DNA from: Myxococcota bacterium
GTDB taxonomy: Bacteria; Myxococcota_C; UBA6777
Length of the DNA stretch: 64,000 bases
Assembly (NCBI GenBank): GCA_023150835.1
Contig: JAKLKB010000002.1
Span: forward strand, 1 to 64,000
Direction of reading: 5' to 3'
The notes under the pieces were generated by a model. That model did no database searches. It saw only the letters and a program-made list of their open reading frames with translations, and had not been told where the DNA came from. Every line of letters starts with the position of its first letter. The first letter of the stretch is position 1. The position numbers were made by a program, and so were the translations under genes. Shown here piece by piece: positions 1 through 9,335 of the stretch.

Positions 1-60
1 GTTGAACATCTTCTCAAATGAGGCGGTGAACTCTTGTGCTTCGGCGCTTTGTGTGAACAT
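1..60 (-). CDS. 5' end of a minus-strand gene, possibly phasin-like (partial)
   Basis: An ATG whose complement ends at base 60 opens a reading frame that runs off the left edge. It begins MFTQSAEAQEF and gives 20 residues in the window. A strong AAAGGGG Shine-Dalgarno lies about 7 bases upstream. The start resembles the short MFTQ openings of some phasin (PHB granule) proteins, but 20 residues cannot establish a family, so that is only a guess. It is divergent from the gene at 331. Confidence 0.55.
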   Translation of the reverse strand, partial: MFTQSAEAQEFTASFEKMFN

Positions 61-330
61 CTCTATTCCCCTTTCGCGTTTTGAGGTGCGCCATTATGCC
101 ACAAGAATCTGCTTTTACTTCTTAACCTGATGCCAATGGGTACCCACAGGGGCCTGCCCCTACATCTTTACGCTCAAACAACGGGCGGATCTCGTATGAT
201 CCAGCCCTTGGTAGTTTGGGTGTCGACACAGTAACCCATCAAAAACACAACGGATCGACTTTACCCCCAAAGCTTCTTCTACCGATCACCACAATCCCAC
301 CACAAGCAACAAACGAAACAAGAGAGACTC
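61..330. repeat. Intergenic region with a half copy of element B
   Basis: This divergent intergenic stretch contains, at about 130-215, one half of dispersed element B: the segment CACAGGGGCCTGCCCCTAC followed by the arm ending CGGGCGGATCTCGTATGATC. I see no open reading frame of note in it. It must also hold promoters for both flanking genes, but I cannot pick convincing -35/-10 boxes. Confidence 0.6.
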
Positions 331-1143
331 ATGTCAAAGATCCAGCTTACATGGAAAAATGTGAAAAACAGCTACCGCTTGTTGAGCAAAGATAAGGAGA
401 TGCTTTTATTCCCCCCTCTTCATTTGGTGACTGTGGGGACAGGGGTTTTTTTGCTGCTTTTTTGTATGGAGTGGCTCTCCTCTATTTTGTTTCCGATCAT
501 GGGCGATTGGCTTGCGATTTTGTTGGTTTATTCTATTTTCTTTGTTTTTCATTTTTCGAATACGTTTTTTAGCGTAGCCATCGTTGCCTGCGTCTTAAAG
601 CGGATCGACGGAGAAGATCCCACTTTAATCGATGGTTTTTCGGAAGCTTTACAACGCATTCATTTGATCTTTTTGTGGTCTTTGTTGTCTGCGTTTGTTG
701 GAATGCTCTTAAAGATCATGGAGAGAATGCGTTACGTTGGATTTTTGGCTATCTTTTTTAATGTGGCATGGTTTCTTCTCTCTTTTTTGGCGATTCCTGT
801 GCTTGTTGAACAAAAGCTTAGCCCTTTTCGTGCGTTGTCCGAGTCAGGTCGCCTGTTATCTGAGAGGTGGGGAGAGGCGTGTGTTGCTGACTTCTCGTTT
901 TCTTTGATCGCTGCTGCTTTCTTTTTTTACTACGGCATATTGATAAATATTCTCTATGCTCTTGTCTTTGGCGGCGATGTGCCAACGGTTTTATTCTGGA
1001 CTGGCGCGATTGGTATCTGGTCCATCAACGTCACAGCATACTCAGCTTTTCGAGCTGTTCTTTATCGTTACGCAAAAGATGGCCTCGTTGTCGACTCTTT
1101 TGAAAAAGACGATCTCCGCCTCGCTGTCAAAAGTTCCGTTTGA
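331..1143 (+). CDS. Multi-pass membrane protein, DUF6159-like
   Basis: A 270-residue integral membrane protein. It opens with a short cytoplasmic segment containing SYRLLSKDKEMLLFPPL, like the start of DUF6159 proteins, followed by about six hydrophobic segments (roughly residues 26-52, 55-85, 110-130, 137-160, 185-215 and 220-245). A Shine-Dalgarno AAGAGAG precedes the ATG. Function in the family is unknown. The next gene starts within 40 bases and is also a membrane protein, so the two are probably co-transcribed. No catalytic motif is visible. Confidence 0.75.
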   Translation: MSKIQLTWKNVKNSYRLLSKDKEMLLFPPLHLVTVGTGVFLLLFCMEWLSSILFPIMGDWLAILLVYSIFFVFHFSNTFFSVAIVACVLKRIDGEDPTLIDGFSEALQRIHLIFLWSLLSAFVGMLLKIMERMRYVGFLAIFFNVAWFLLSFLAIPVLVEQKLSPFRALSESGRLLSERWGEACVADFSFSLIAAAFFFYYGILINILYALVFGGDVPTVLFWTGAIGIWSINVTAYSAFRAVLYRYAKDGLVVDSFEKDDLRLAVKSSV

Positions 1144-1178
1144 TAGGTGGTAGAATTTAGATGTCGGAGGCTTTTTTG

Positions 1179-2450
1179 ATGACAAATCAAACCACAGAAC
1201 AGGCGTTTGAGCGCCATTTTCGTCAATTCGATCTTCCCGAACCAGAACAAAAAAAACAGAGCAGACCTGAGCAGCAACGAACACAAGCGACTCGTAAAAT
1301 ATTCAATCTCTGGCTTTTGGGACTCATCTTGCTTTTGGGCTGCGCAGTCTTTCTTTTTTCGGAAACAGTAGACGGGCAAAAAGTAGATCTCGCTCAACGC
1401 CATTCGTTCTTTCCTCTCTTTCAAGCCTCATGGGCGCGCTTTGTTTTAGAGGAAGCAGCGTATGCTTATTTGGCGATGCTGATGGCCTTCTTCTGCTTTA
1501 TCGATTGGTTTCTTGCTGTTTTGTATCGCCTCAGAAACTTGTCTATCAATGATAACGCTTTGGGTGTGCCTCTCGCTTTTGTTGTAATTTTTTGTTTTGT
1601 TTCTGCTTTATTCTTAGATTTTTTTTCTGATGTAGAAGCTCTGTCTCTGCTCTTGCTCTCTGCTTTGTTATTGCCTGCTCTTCTGCTGCTGGCTTTAACG
1701 CTTCGATGTATGCTCTACCCCAACCACTACGCCCAAACACAAAGAAAAGGTTGGCTTGCTTCTTTGACTTTATTTCTGTTTTGGATAGGGGTCTTCGCTG
1801 GGTTTGTATGGTTTCTTTTCTCGCCTATTTCTGCTTCTTATCGGCACCTTCTTGCAACCGCGTTTTCAGCCTTACCTACACCAAAGATAAAAACCATCGA
1901 AAAAAAATTACAAACACAACACGGTACACTATTACTTGTCGATCAAGGCAAGATTCCTGATTTAAAAAAAGATACTGTACTCTTGTTTTATTGGGCGACG
2001 TGGTGCTCTCCTTGCAAATCATCTCTTCCACTGGTTCGGGATTTCCAAAAGAAATACCACAATCTTCATGTTTTCGCCATCTCATCCCAGCCCCTTGAGC
2101 GCATCGAGAGATGGCTAAAAGAGCACCCGAATGCTGCGCCTTTTTTGCACGCCATTGATTCATCTGGCACTTTTTCCGCATCATTTTCTGTTCGCTCGAT
2201 CCCTACATTTGTTTTGTTACATCAAAACCGCCTGATCGGAAAAGCTGTCGGACCCTCGCAACTCGCTGCAAATTTGGATGATTGGATGCTCTCCACAAAA
2301 GAAACATCCCCACAACCACGCACGCAGCCACAGCGCATACAAAAAAAGAAACACCTACGAAAAAAGAAACACCTACGAAAAAAGAAACACCTACGAAAAA
2401 AGAAACACCTACGAAAAAAGAAACACCTACAAAAAAAGAAACACAAATAG
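1179..2450 (+). CDS. TlpA-like thioredoxin-fold membrane protein with Lys-rich repeat tail
   Basis: A membrane-bound thiol-disulfide oxidoreductase candidate. A short polar N-terminus is followed by five hydrophobic segments (about residues 40-62, 85-115, 127-149, 153-178 and 191-216). A thioredoxin fold then starts near 240, with the active site WATWCSPC at about 272-279 and the cis-Pro region RSIPTFVLL. The C-terminus is a low-complexity tail, KKKHLR repeated about six times, encoded by an 18-bp tandem repeat. I chose this ATG because GGAGG lies eight bases upstream; an ATG at 1161 is in frame but has a poorer site. The active site probably faces the periplasm. A single-base slip in the A tracts would give a KETPTK repeat instead, so the tail may be a frameshift product. 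Confidence 0.8.
   Translation: MTNQTTEQAFERHFRQFDLPEPEQKKQSRPEQQRTQATRKIFNLWLLGLILLLGCAVFLFSETVDGQKVDLAQRHSFFPLFQASWARFVLEEAAYAYLAMLMAFFCFIDWFLAVLYRLRNLSINDNALGVPLAFVVIFCFVSALFLDFFSDVEALSLLLLSALLLPALLLLALTLRCMLYPNHYAQTQRKGWLASLTLFLFWIGVFAGFVWFLFSPISASYRHLLATAFSALPTPKIKTIEKKLQTQHGTLLLVDQGKIPDLKKDTVLLFYWATWCSPCKSSLPLVRDFQKKYHNLHVFAISSQPLERIERWLKEHPNAAPFLHAIDSSGTFSASFSVRSIPTFVLLHQNRLIGKAVGPSQLAANLDDWMLSTKETSPQPRTQPQRIQKKKHLRKKKHLRKKKHLRKKKHLRKKKHLQKKKHK
2341..2446 (+). repeat. 18-bp tandem repeat, about 5.9 copies
   Basis: The unit AAAAAAGAAACACCTACG repeats in phase at the 3' end of the TlpA-like gene. Each unit carries an A6 or A7 run. All three forward frames stay open through the array, reading KKKHLR, KKETPT or EKRNTY. 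Confidence 0.95.
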
Positions 2451-2911
2451 TCGAAGGGCGGTTTGGGTGACGGATCCAGAGTCGGGTATCTCGGATGTTT
2501 CCTATTGATTTTCGATATTCAATCGACATCTGCTATCGATAGGTGTGACGCTTCTGCAACCCCCCATGTTCGAGGCATTTCAAGCAACAGAACCCTCCGA
2601 GTAGAAAACGATCGACCTCTTCGCCGATACGGGGTCAAGGGAGCCGCGCTAACCTAGCGCGTATGGGGTGAAACCCCACAAACACCATCCAACTGCGTAA
2701 GTCCTATACATAGTGAATATCCGTTCTGTAAACAACAAACGGTGAACTTGACAGGCCAACGCAAGATCTTGTACTTTTTGGTCGTTCGGGTTGGCCCTAC
2801 CACAAAACAAATGCCGACTCGCTGTGTTTTCCGCTCTATCGCTGCTTTCGAGCCACATACGCTATCTCCCTTTGCTCCGAGCCAAGACGAAGCGCTCGGA
2901 CAGGGAGGAAA
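2451..2911. repeat. Intergenic region with element A copy (about 2544-2695)
   Basis: This gap of about 460 bases holds an element A copy on the plus strand. A leader with CCATGTTCGAGGCATTTCAAGC is followed by TACGGGGTCAAGGGAGCCGCGC and then a GGGGTGAAACCCCAC hairpin. The remainder up to 2911 shows no supported gene. A GGGAGG site at about 2903 serves the next gene. Confidence 0.75.
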
Positions 2912-4747
2912 TTGAGGTTTGTGATGCAAAGGTTGAATCTTTTTTGTGTTTGGATGATCGCTCTTTGGCTTGTTTGGATGGGAGGATGCGGTGAAAAAAC
3001 GGATCCGCTGCCCGACGGCGGCAACAACCGCACCGAATACACGATCTCGAAAGCAGAATGGACGGAAACAGCCGTCCGAAAAGTCCTTCACACATTTGCC
3101 TACGGCGGTTTTGCAAGCGATCAGCAAATCAAAGCATGGTCGGAGATGGAACCCCAAGACGCCATCGAAGATATCTTGAGCGCAAAGGTCTTCAACAAGC
3201 GGCTTTCTCCCCCTGATCCCGTGGACAATCTGCAAGATCGCGGTGGAACATTGCAGACGTTGCGCAACTTTTGGGCTTCGACAGACGCCTCCAACCCCAC
3301 ACAACCCGATGCGATCAAAAACTATTCTTTTGCCTCATGGAACGTGGCTGCAGAAACGTGGTTTTCTGCCGTCAAACGCCGAGGCATTAACCCCGTCCGA
3401 CAAGCCCTCGGATTTTGGGAAACCAACTACCATCTTTGCGTGAACTTATCGGTGGGTGTGAGTCCTCAACAGGCCCTCGCTTACTATGATCGGATCATGG
3501 ACGCCATCGCCGAAAACAAGCCTTACCAAACCATCCTCGCCGAAGCCGCTCTTTCTCCCGCTGTCGCCACACAATACAACCACAAAGACAACGTCTTCAA
3601 AGACGGCAAGTTTTCAGGCAACGAAGACTTCGCCCGAGAATTCCATCAGCTTTTCTTTGGTATCCTCGGCGGTTATGATCATGCCTACCACGAGTTCACC
3701 ACCATCCGAAACACCGCCAAAGCCCTCACCGATATGGTAGTAAAACGCGGAAAAGACGGAACCAACAGCTTTTGGGACGATCAAATCGAGTATGGAACCA
3801 AGTTCCATTATCCCGGTGGCCTCGAGATCCTCAAGCAAGAGATCGCTGGGAACTCCGCCAAAGAAAAAATTCAAAAACTCGCAGAAGTCGCCATCCAGCA
3901 CTCAGAATCCTTGGCGAATCTGCCTGTGATCATCGTCAACGGCTTCGCAGACGACAACCTCACCGATGAAAAACTACAGATCATCCGAAAGATCTGGGCT
4001 GATCTCCAAACCAAAGACCTGCTCGCTTTCCTCCGACGTTACGCGATCTCCACCGCCTTTCACAACGCAACTCGCGTCAAATACTGGTCTAGCATCAATC
4101 GCCTCGTTCTCACCCACAACTTGATGACGCTCGGCAATAAAGAGACGTATCTCGGTGCCTTCGACCTCTCCAATGCCTTTTACAACGAAGGCGTTTCACC
4201 CTTCCGCCCCAACCACGATGTCTTCGGCAGCCAGACGGGGCGCGAAGCCTCGCTCACGGCAGATATCTTCAAACGCGCCTACAACCGCAGCGTCTCGGGG
4301 GTTTGGGAATATGTGCGCATCTCGATTACAGACAAGCAAGACAAAAACAAGATCCTGTGGGAGAAAGATTGGACCTCCCATCTGCCGAAAAACGCGGACG
4401 GCTCGTATCGCGTCAAAGACACGGCAGAATGGTTGTGGAATCGGTTTGTTGCGGATGGCTTAAAGAACTTTGGCAGTTTGGAGCGCGCTCATGTCTATGC
4501 GCTGTTGGCGAGCGGATCGGACTTTGCGTACTGGATCAATAAAAACGATCCGCTCAAGGTCTACACCAAAACCGAGATCGAAACGGATCGCCTGTTGATC
4601 GATCGGATCCAAGATGTTGAAAAAGCCCGACTGGACGGTCTATCGAGCGCAGACGCCAAAGAAAAACAAACCGCAAACAAGCGCATCGGCCTTGCCATCG
4701 CCTTTATCACAGCCACCCCTTATATGTTCGCACAAGAAGGGAAATAA
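2912..4747 (+). CDS. DUF1800-family lipoprotein
   Basis: A 611-residue DUF1800 protein. The N-terminus is a lipoprotein signal with lipobox WMGGC (Cys at about residue 26). The mature part starts with the family's helical region (EAVRKVLHTFAYG-like) and carries the motif FAREFHQLFFGILG, which corresponds to the REFxELFxLG motif of DUF1800. The family's function is not settled; its genes are typically paired with a DUF1501 gene, as here, where the next start lies four bases after this stop. The pair is thought to act in the envelope. Confidence 0.85.
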   Translation: MRFVMQRLNLFCVWMIALWLVWMGGCGEKTDPLPDGGNNRTEYTISKAEWTETAVRKVLHTFAYGGFASDQQIKAWSEMEPQDAIEDILSAKVFNKRLSPPDPVDNLQDRGGTLQTLRNFWASTDASNPTQPDAIKNYSFASWNVAAETWFSAVKRRGINPVRQALGFWETNYHLCVNLSVGVSPQQALAYYDRIMDAIAENKPYQTILAEAALSPAVATQYNHKDNVFKDGKFSGNEDFAREFHQLFFGILGGYDHAYHEFTTIRNTAKALTDMVVKRGKDGTNSFWDDQIEYGTKFHYPGGLEILKQEIAGNSAKEKIQKLAEVAIQHSESLANLPVIIVNGFADDNLTDEKLQIIRKIWADLQTKDLLAFLRRYAISTAFHNATRVKYWSSINRLVLTHNLMTLGNKETYLGAFDLSNAFYNEGVSPFRPNHDVFGSQTGREASLTADIFKRAYNRSVSGVWEYVRISITDKQDKNKILWEKDWTSHLPKNADGSYRVKDTAEWLWNRFVADGLKNFGSLERAHVYALLASGSDFAYWINKNDPLKVYTKTEIETDRLLIDRIQDVEKARLDGLSSADAKEKQTANKRIGLAIAFITATPYMFAQEGK

Positions 4748-4751
4748 TCGG

Positions 4752-6173
4752 ATGAATCGACGAGACTTTATCAAATCGGCCCTTTGGGGTGCTGCTTTTT
4801 TGGGTGGTGGGCTTCACTTGCGGGAGATCTTGGCTGCTCCGCCCTTTCCGACCCATGAGAAAACGGTGTTTGTCAACCTCTTGCTCGAAGGAGGCCCCGA
4901 CTTTCGGCATCTTTTTGTGCCACCGTTTGATTCCAACAAGCAGAGTTATGGCTACCAGTATTGGTCTGCACGCGCCACGTCCCACGCGCTTGAACTCAAA
5001 GACGAAGCCTTCGAAAAGCGTTGGCAAGAGTACTTGCGTGTGGAGCGCGATGGTGTGGTGTTTGGCATCCACCCAACAGCCGCTTGGCTCAAAGAGGCGT
5101 TTGAGGCTGGAAAAGTCGCCATCGTCAACAACGTCCTACATTCAAACACCCGCGATCACGCCCATTCGCTGCTTGTGCTTCAAAGCGGAGACTACGCCAC
5201 TTCTCCGCACGAAGTCAGTCGCAGCGGCTGGGGAGGACGGCTGGCCAAAGCCGCCCAAGGCAACGTCCTGTCGATGACGCCCCATATCACGATGTTTTGC
5301 AACGGTCCCCACCCCACCAATGCCCTCGGCCACGACAACAGCGTCGTCCTTTCCGCCGCCACCACCCGACCTTTTGCCTTGGCCTATCCCGACCGACTCA
5401 AAACTGAACCCGCCTACATGGGCGATGATGCTGTGATGGCACGCGCTCTGCGCAGCTATTATGAAGCCAAGCGCCAAGAACTCGATGCCAACTCGCCTTA
5501 CGCACGTTTTCTGACGCACGAAAAAGCCTTGCGCGAGTTTGGAGACGCGATCTCCAAACGGCTCGACAACATCGCCATCCCCGATCCGATCAAAGCCTTC
5601 TACGGCAGCGATGCCGCTACAGCGATGGCCAACAAGCGCTTTGGCGAAGAACTCCGAAACCTTTACGATTCTTTTGCTTGTGCGGATCTCGTCAATCTAC
5701 GGATCGCTTCGCTGATCTATGGTGGATGGGATAGCCACAAATGGCAGAAGGACTCGATCGAACCGAAGTTCAAGGATATCTTTGGCAAAGATCGCGGCTT
5801 GGATATCTTTATGAGAGAACTCAAAACCGCGATGCCCGAAGCCCAAGAGCGCGTGGTCTTCGCGATCTCAGGAGAGTTTGGGCGGCAACTTAGCTCCAAC
5901 GGTGATCGCGGAACGGACCACGGGCGCGGAAATACCGTCTTGTTGATCGGTGAAAAAGTCAAAGGCGGGATCTACGGCGAGATGTTCCCCCAAAGCGAGA
6001 TCCCACGCTTCCAACAGCCGGGCGAAGATATCGAAGGCCGCACTTCTTTCGAGCGGGTATTCGGCGAGATCTGCGAATGGATCCAAACCGGCACCGCCGA
6101 CACTGTCTTCCCCAAACGCAAAGACTCTGCCGCTGAACAGGGCGTTCCCTTCGAGCAGCTCTTCAAAAAATAG
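4752..6173 (+). CDS. DUF1501-family Tat-exported protein
   Basis: A 473-residue protein starting MNRRDFIKSALWGAAF, a twin-arginine export signal. It contains the DUF1501 hallmarks: a substrate-like core after the signal (EGGPDFRHLFVPPFD), HSNTRDHAHSLLVLQSG, GGWDSHKWQKDSI, and near the end VFAISGEFGRQLSSNGDRGTDHG. These match the alkaline-phosphatase-like DUF1501 fold. The frame is open upstream to 4614, but that part overlaps the DUF1800 gene. This ATG gives the Tat signal at the N-terminus and follows the previous stop by four bases, so translation is probably coupled. Confidence 0.9.
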   Translation: MNRRDFIKSALWGAAFLGGGLHLREILAAPPFPTHEKTVFVNLLLEGGPDFRHLFVPPFDSNKQSYGYQYWSARATSHALELKDEAFEKRWQEYLRVERDGVVFGIHPTAAWLKEAFEAGKVAIVNNVLHSNTRDHAHSLLVLQSGDYATSPHEVSRSGWGGRLAKAAQGNVLSMTPHITMFCNGPHPTNALGHDNSVVLSAATTRPFALAYPDRLKTEPAYMGDDAVMARALRSYYEAKRQELDANSPYARFLTHEKALREFGDAISKRLDNIAIPDPIKAFYGSDAATAMANKRFGEELRNLYDSFACADLVNLRIASLIYGGWDSHKWQKDSIEPKFKDIFGKDRGLDIFMRELKTAMPEAQERVVFAISGEFGRQLSSNGDRGTDHGRGNTVLLIGEKVKGGIYGEMFPQSEIPRFQQPGEDIEGRTSFERVFGEICEWIQTGTADTVFPKRKDSAAEQGVPFEQLFKK

Positions 6174-6211
6174 CACTGTTGGGCTTGTTGGGACTTGTTG
6201 GGTGGCTCTGC

Positions 6212-6453
6212 CCCATAGGCGTTAGGTGAAGCGGAGGAAAGCCCCCCACCCCGCCCTCCCCCGTGAACAGGGGAGGGAGCGAAAGTCGGAAGCCTCGGGG
6301 ATTTTGTTTTTTCATGACGCACGCTGTATGCACGAAATGCAGACACTGCCCGTTCCAACTTCCCCCCGTTCACGGGGGGATTGAGGGGGGGGAGAAAAAA
6401 AAAGCGATCAAGACCGACTCTACGAGGTTTCCACCTTAACAAGGCGCGTATGG
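6212..6453. repeat. Element C, copy 1
   Basis: A block of about 240 bases between CCCATAGGCGTTAGGT and AACAAGGCGCGTATGGG, nearly identical to the block at 15499-15728. It contains two GC-rich hairpins, one with arms CCCTCCCC/GGGGAGGG and one with arms CCCCCCGT/ACGGGGGG. It abuts an element A copy on its right. No ORF with coding character lies in it. Confidence 0.9.
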
Positions 6454-6613
6454 GACTCTGCCCCACGCCCCGCAAGGGACTTACGCCCCTTGACCCCGTA
6501 TCGGCGAAGAGAGCATCGGTTTTCACACACAGACGGCGCTGTCGCTTGAAACGACACGAACACGGGGGGTTTTGTCTACTGCGTCAGCGCTTCTGTTTTC
6601 TCGCACACGGGTT
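6454..6613 (-). repeat. Element A, copy on the minus strand
   Basis: Read on the minus strand this matches other A copies: the ACACGAACACGGGG leader half, the CGCTTGAA segment, the GCCGATACGGGGTCAAGGGGCG boundary and the GTGGGGCAGAGTCCCA hairpin. From about 6613 to 6813 I see no gene and only weak homology to the leader half. Confidence 0.8.
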
Positions 6614-6813
6614 TTTTGGCTGCTGCGTCATCTCTCGTATTTTCTTGCGCAGAGCCTCTAGCCATCGCGCCTATCCATCAGACGCCCGCATCGCATCTTG
6701 CCAAAAACCGACAACTCCTCCATAGGAGGATCGCGAAAAATAGGCACTTGTCCGCCAAAGGCTGCGCATCACACGAGAAACGCAACAAGCATTCATCCGA
6801 GGAGTTTTGAGCG

Positions 6814-7929
6814 ATGACAAAAACAGAACAGATCTGGTGGTCCGAGATCGACGATGGTTCGGTCGAGATGAGCGATCAGCAGGGGCCACTTTACGAAGCG
6901 GGTCGAAAAGCCCATAAACGGCTACCACAGGGCAAGATCACCGAAGTGACACTGCGATGTCCGACGATCCGTGTGTGGCATATTCAATCGCTCTTCAAAA
7001 GCCTCCCTGCGATCGACAGCCTGTTGCTCTTGCATGACGAAGAGATCGAAGAAGGCGTCTTTGCGCAGCTATCGCAGTTTCCGAACCTGACTTCTCTGGT
7101 GATCGGAGCCGCACAGCAACCGTTGCGCCCTGCACAACTGCAAGAACTGTTGGCCTCCACTCGCCTCGAAGAATTACATCTCGGAACCCTCGAACAAACC
7201 GAAGGGATCTTGGCCCCGCTTACCGAGCAAAAACGCATTAAGACGCTTTCTCTTTCGGCCTTTGAGGGGCCGGCCTCTCTGTTGCGCGATGTCGCCAAGA
7301 TGACATGGCTCGAAACCTTCTCTCTGGCCTTTGAAAGCAACTTCAGCGCCGAAGGTTGGCGGATCTTGAGCGAGATGGAGGCTTTGCCGTCTCTTTCGCT
7401 GTATTTTTACGGTCAGGAAGAGCTCGAAGACTCCGACGAGGCCGAAGATCAAGAGTACGATGAAGAAGAGTCTTTACGGCTTCTGGCCGAAGATACAGAC
7501 TTTTCCTTCCTCCAAGGGATGCGCGCTTTGCGCTCGTTTGAACTCGAATGCTTCTCGCTTTCGGAAAAGCAGGCCCAACAGATCGCCTCGTTGGCCCCGC
7601 GACTTCAGGAGTTGGATTGCGAGGATTGCTTTTTTGAAAAAGGCGCTCTCGAAGCGTTCGCAGCACTGACCGAGATGCGCACCTTTGCTTTGGCATACTG
7701 CGAATCCGAATCCTCCGTAGACTGGGGATTTTTAGAGAAGCTGTTTTCGCTCGAAGACTTCGCTTTTTCTGCCGAAGAACTCCCCAAAGGCTTGTTGCCT
7801 GTGCTGTTCAAGATCAGCAGTTTGCGCCGTGTATCTTTGGTTCTCGATCAGATCGAAGACAAAGACCTGAAACGGCTTGAAAAAGGCTTTGGCCCGCACA
7901 TCACCTTGGATCTGGATATCCTCTCCTAA
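6814..7929 (+). CDS. Leucine-rich-repeat-like protein, paralogue of the gene at 17922-19145
   Basis: A 371-residue acidic protein with no signal peptide, made of irregular leucine-rich segments of 22-30 residues (LTSLVIG, LEELHLG, IKTLSLSAF, LETFSLAF, LPSLSLYF, LRSFELECF, LQELDCEDC, MRTFALAYC, LRRVSLVL). An Asp/Glu-rich loop interrupts the array at about 208-222. GAGGAG lies upstream of the ATG. It shares repeat order and the segment VDWGFLEKLFSLEDFAF with the later LRR gene (VDWHFLEQIQTLTEFSF). It is likely a cytoplasmic protein-binding scaffold; partners are unknown. It differs from the paralogue in lacking a C-terminal membrane anchor. Confidence 0.8.
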   Translation: MTKTEQIWWSEIDDGSVEMSDQQGPLYEAGRKAHKRLPQGKITEVTLRCPTIRVWHIQSLFKSLPAIDSLLLLHDEEIEEGVFAQLSQFPNLTSLVIGAAQQPLRPAQLQELLASTRLEELHLGTLEQTEGILAPLTEQKRIKTLSLSAFEGPASLLRDVAKMTWLETFSLAFESNFSAEGWRILSEMEALPSLSLYFYGQEELEDSDEAEDQEYDEEESLRLLAEDTDFSFLQGMRALRSFELECFSLSEKQAQQIASLAPRLQELDCEDCFFEKGALEAFAALTEMRTFALAYCESESSVDWGFLEKLFSLEDFAFSAEELPKGLLPVLFKISSLRRVSLVLDQIEDKDLKRLEKGFGPHITLDLDILS

Positions 7930-7959
7930 ACGACCCGAAACGAATGTTCTTGGGCTTTA

Positions 7960-8074
7960 CACGGTATCCGAGTGATGTGTGATCGAAGGAGAGTGCGTAG
8001 ACGCCCTGTAATAGAGCAGCCCCCTGTGGCTGCCCCTACCTCTTTACGATCACACAACGGGCAGATTTCGTATG
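7960..8074. repeat. Element B, full copy
   Basis: This block of about 115 bases is bounded by imperfect inverted arms. The left arm is GGTATCCGAGTGATGTGTGATCG; the right arm, read on the other strand, is ACGAAATCTGCCCGTTGTGTGATCG. A central GCAGCC/GGCTGC hairpin lies between them. It sits 30 bases after the stop of the LRR gene. Confidence 0.85.
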
Positions 8075-8282
8075 GTGGGCGAACAGACTCCATGAATGCT
8101 CAGGGCGCGCATGGCCGACGCCAAACCACTCCCTTTCCGTTCGGTCCTCTACCTGCAAACACCTCGACACCGCAAGCGACCCCCTCCAGCAAGAAAAACC
8201 TTCCGCTCGGCCCTCTGCCCGCAAACGCCTCGCAACGCTCGTTTGGATCTTCGTAGGATGCGCTTGGCTCGTCTGGGCGTGG

Positions 8283-9335
8283 GTGGGGTGCGATCGCGCC
8301 TTGTGCGGAAAAGACCGCTCCTGTGGTGTTGGCGAGTCTTGTGTTGTCGATCGCTGTACACCTTGCATCGGCCCTTGCTCCGAAAGCCAAAGCGAAACAG
8401 GGAGAGAGAGCATCTCTGTCTTAGAACCACCGAAAGAATCCACGTCGTCGCTTGAACGGACAAACGAAGCCCCCCTGCCAAACGAGAACCCTCTCGCCGA
8501 AGAACCTCTCGCCGAAGCAGGCCCCATTGAGTCCCTCCCCGAACCCAAAGCCCCCGAATCTTCCGAATATCGAGAAGAACCCATCCCCGAACCCATCCCC
8601 GAACCCATCCCCGAAGGGCCTTGTGTCGAAGGCGTACAACGCCCTTGTTATGATGGCCCACAAAACACACGCGAGATCGGGCGTTGTCGAGATGGAAAAC
8701 AAACCTGCCAAGCCGACGGTAGTTGGGGGCCTTGCGTGGGATCGATTCTCCCCACAACCGAAACTTGCGACGGCACGGACGAAGATTGCGATGGTCATAT
8801 CGACGGTGGCAAGAGCTTGCTTGGGTGTGTAAGTACCATCGCAGGAAACGGCCAACGCGGTTTCGCCGAAGGCTTCGGGCGTTCTGCTCAATTCAACTAT
8901 CCCACCGAGCTTGCGATCGCCCCCGATATCGCGATCGATGCAACCAACCAATACCTCTTCGTCGGAGACAACGACAACCATCAGATCCGACGGATCCGCC
9001 TCTTGGACGGCTATGTCACAACCTATGCAGGTACAGGCCAACGCGGTTTTGCCGAAGGTGACGCCCTCAACGCACGTTTTTATGCGCCGCTCGGCCTCGT
9101 GAGCGAACCCAACGGCGCGGTCTTTGTTGCGGATTCGATCAACTACCGTATCCGCATGATCAACCCCCTTGGACAGGTGATCTCCGTCGCTGGAGGAACA
9201 CGTGGAAACCGCGATGGGTTCGGCAATCTAGCGCAGTTCGCTGGCCCCGCAAGTGTTCAACGCGGCCCTCGCGGCGATCTGTACGTTGCGGATTTTTCCA
9301 ACCACACCATCCGAAAGATCACGATCCATCCTTAA
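8283..9335 (+). CDS. NHL-repeat lipoprotein with DxDxDG motif; start unresolved
   Basis: The open frame encodes a Cys-rich segment (GCDRALCGKDRSC...), a Glu/Pro-rich linker with PIPEPIPE repeats, the motif CDGTDEDCDGHIDG common in surface proteins of myxobacterial type, and at least three NHL-like blades (NGQRGFAEGFGRSAQFNYPTE, GQRGFAEGDALNARFYAP, GNRDGFGNLAQF). The coordinates start at a GTG, but the same frame upstream (from about 8223) encodes RKRLATLVWIFVGCAW and then LVWAWVGC, an evident lipoprotein signal with two possible lipoboxes. No ATG, GTG or TTG precedes that signal in frame. The natural start must therefore be another codon, or a single-base indel separates it from the ATGs at 8092, 8096 or 8111. 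Probably an outer-membrane or surface beta-propeller. Confidence 0.75.
   Translation: MGCDRALCGKDRSCGVGESCVVDRCTPCIGPCSESQSETGRESISVLEPPKESTSSLERTNEAPLPNENPLAEEPLAEAGPIESLPEPKAPESSEYREEPIPEPIPEPIPEGPCVEGVQRPCYDGPQNTREIGRCRDGKQTCQADGSWGPCVGSILPTTETCDGTDEDCDGHIDGGKSLLGCVSTIAGNGQRGFAEGFGRSAQFNYPTELAIAPDIAIDATNQYLFVGDNDNHQIRRIRLLDGYVTTYAGTGQRGFAEGDALNARFYAPLGLVSEPNGAVFVADSINYRIRMINPLGQVISVAGGTRGNRDGFGNLAQFAGPASVQRGPRGDLYVADFSNHTIRKITIHP

Noticed and set aside
2341-2446. Possible CRISPR array
   Set aside because: All repeats here (18-36 bp and 122 bp) are contiguous without unique spacers, and no cas genes occur in the window.
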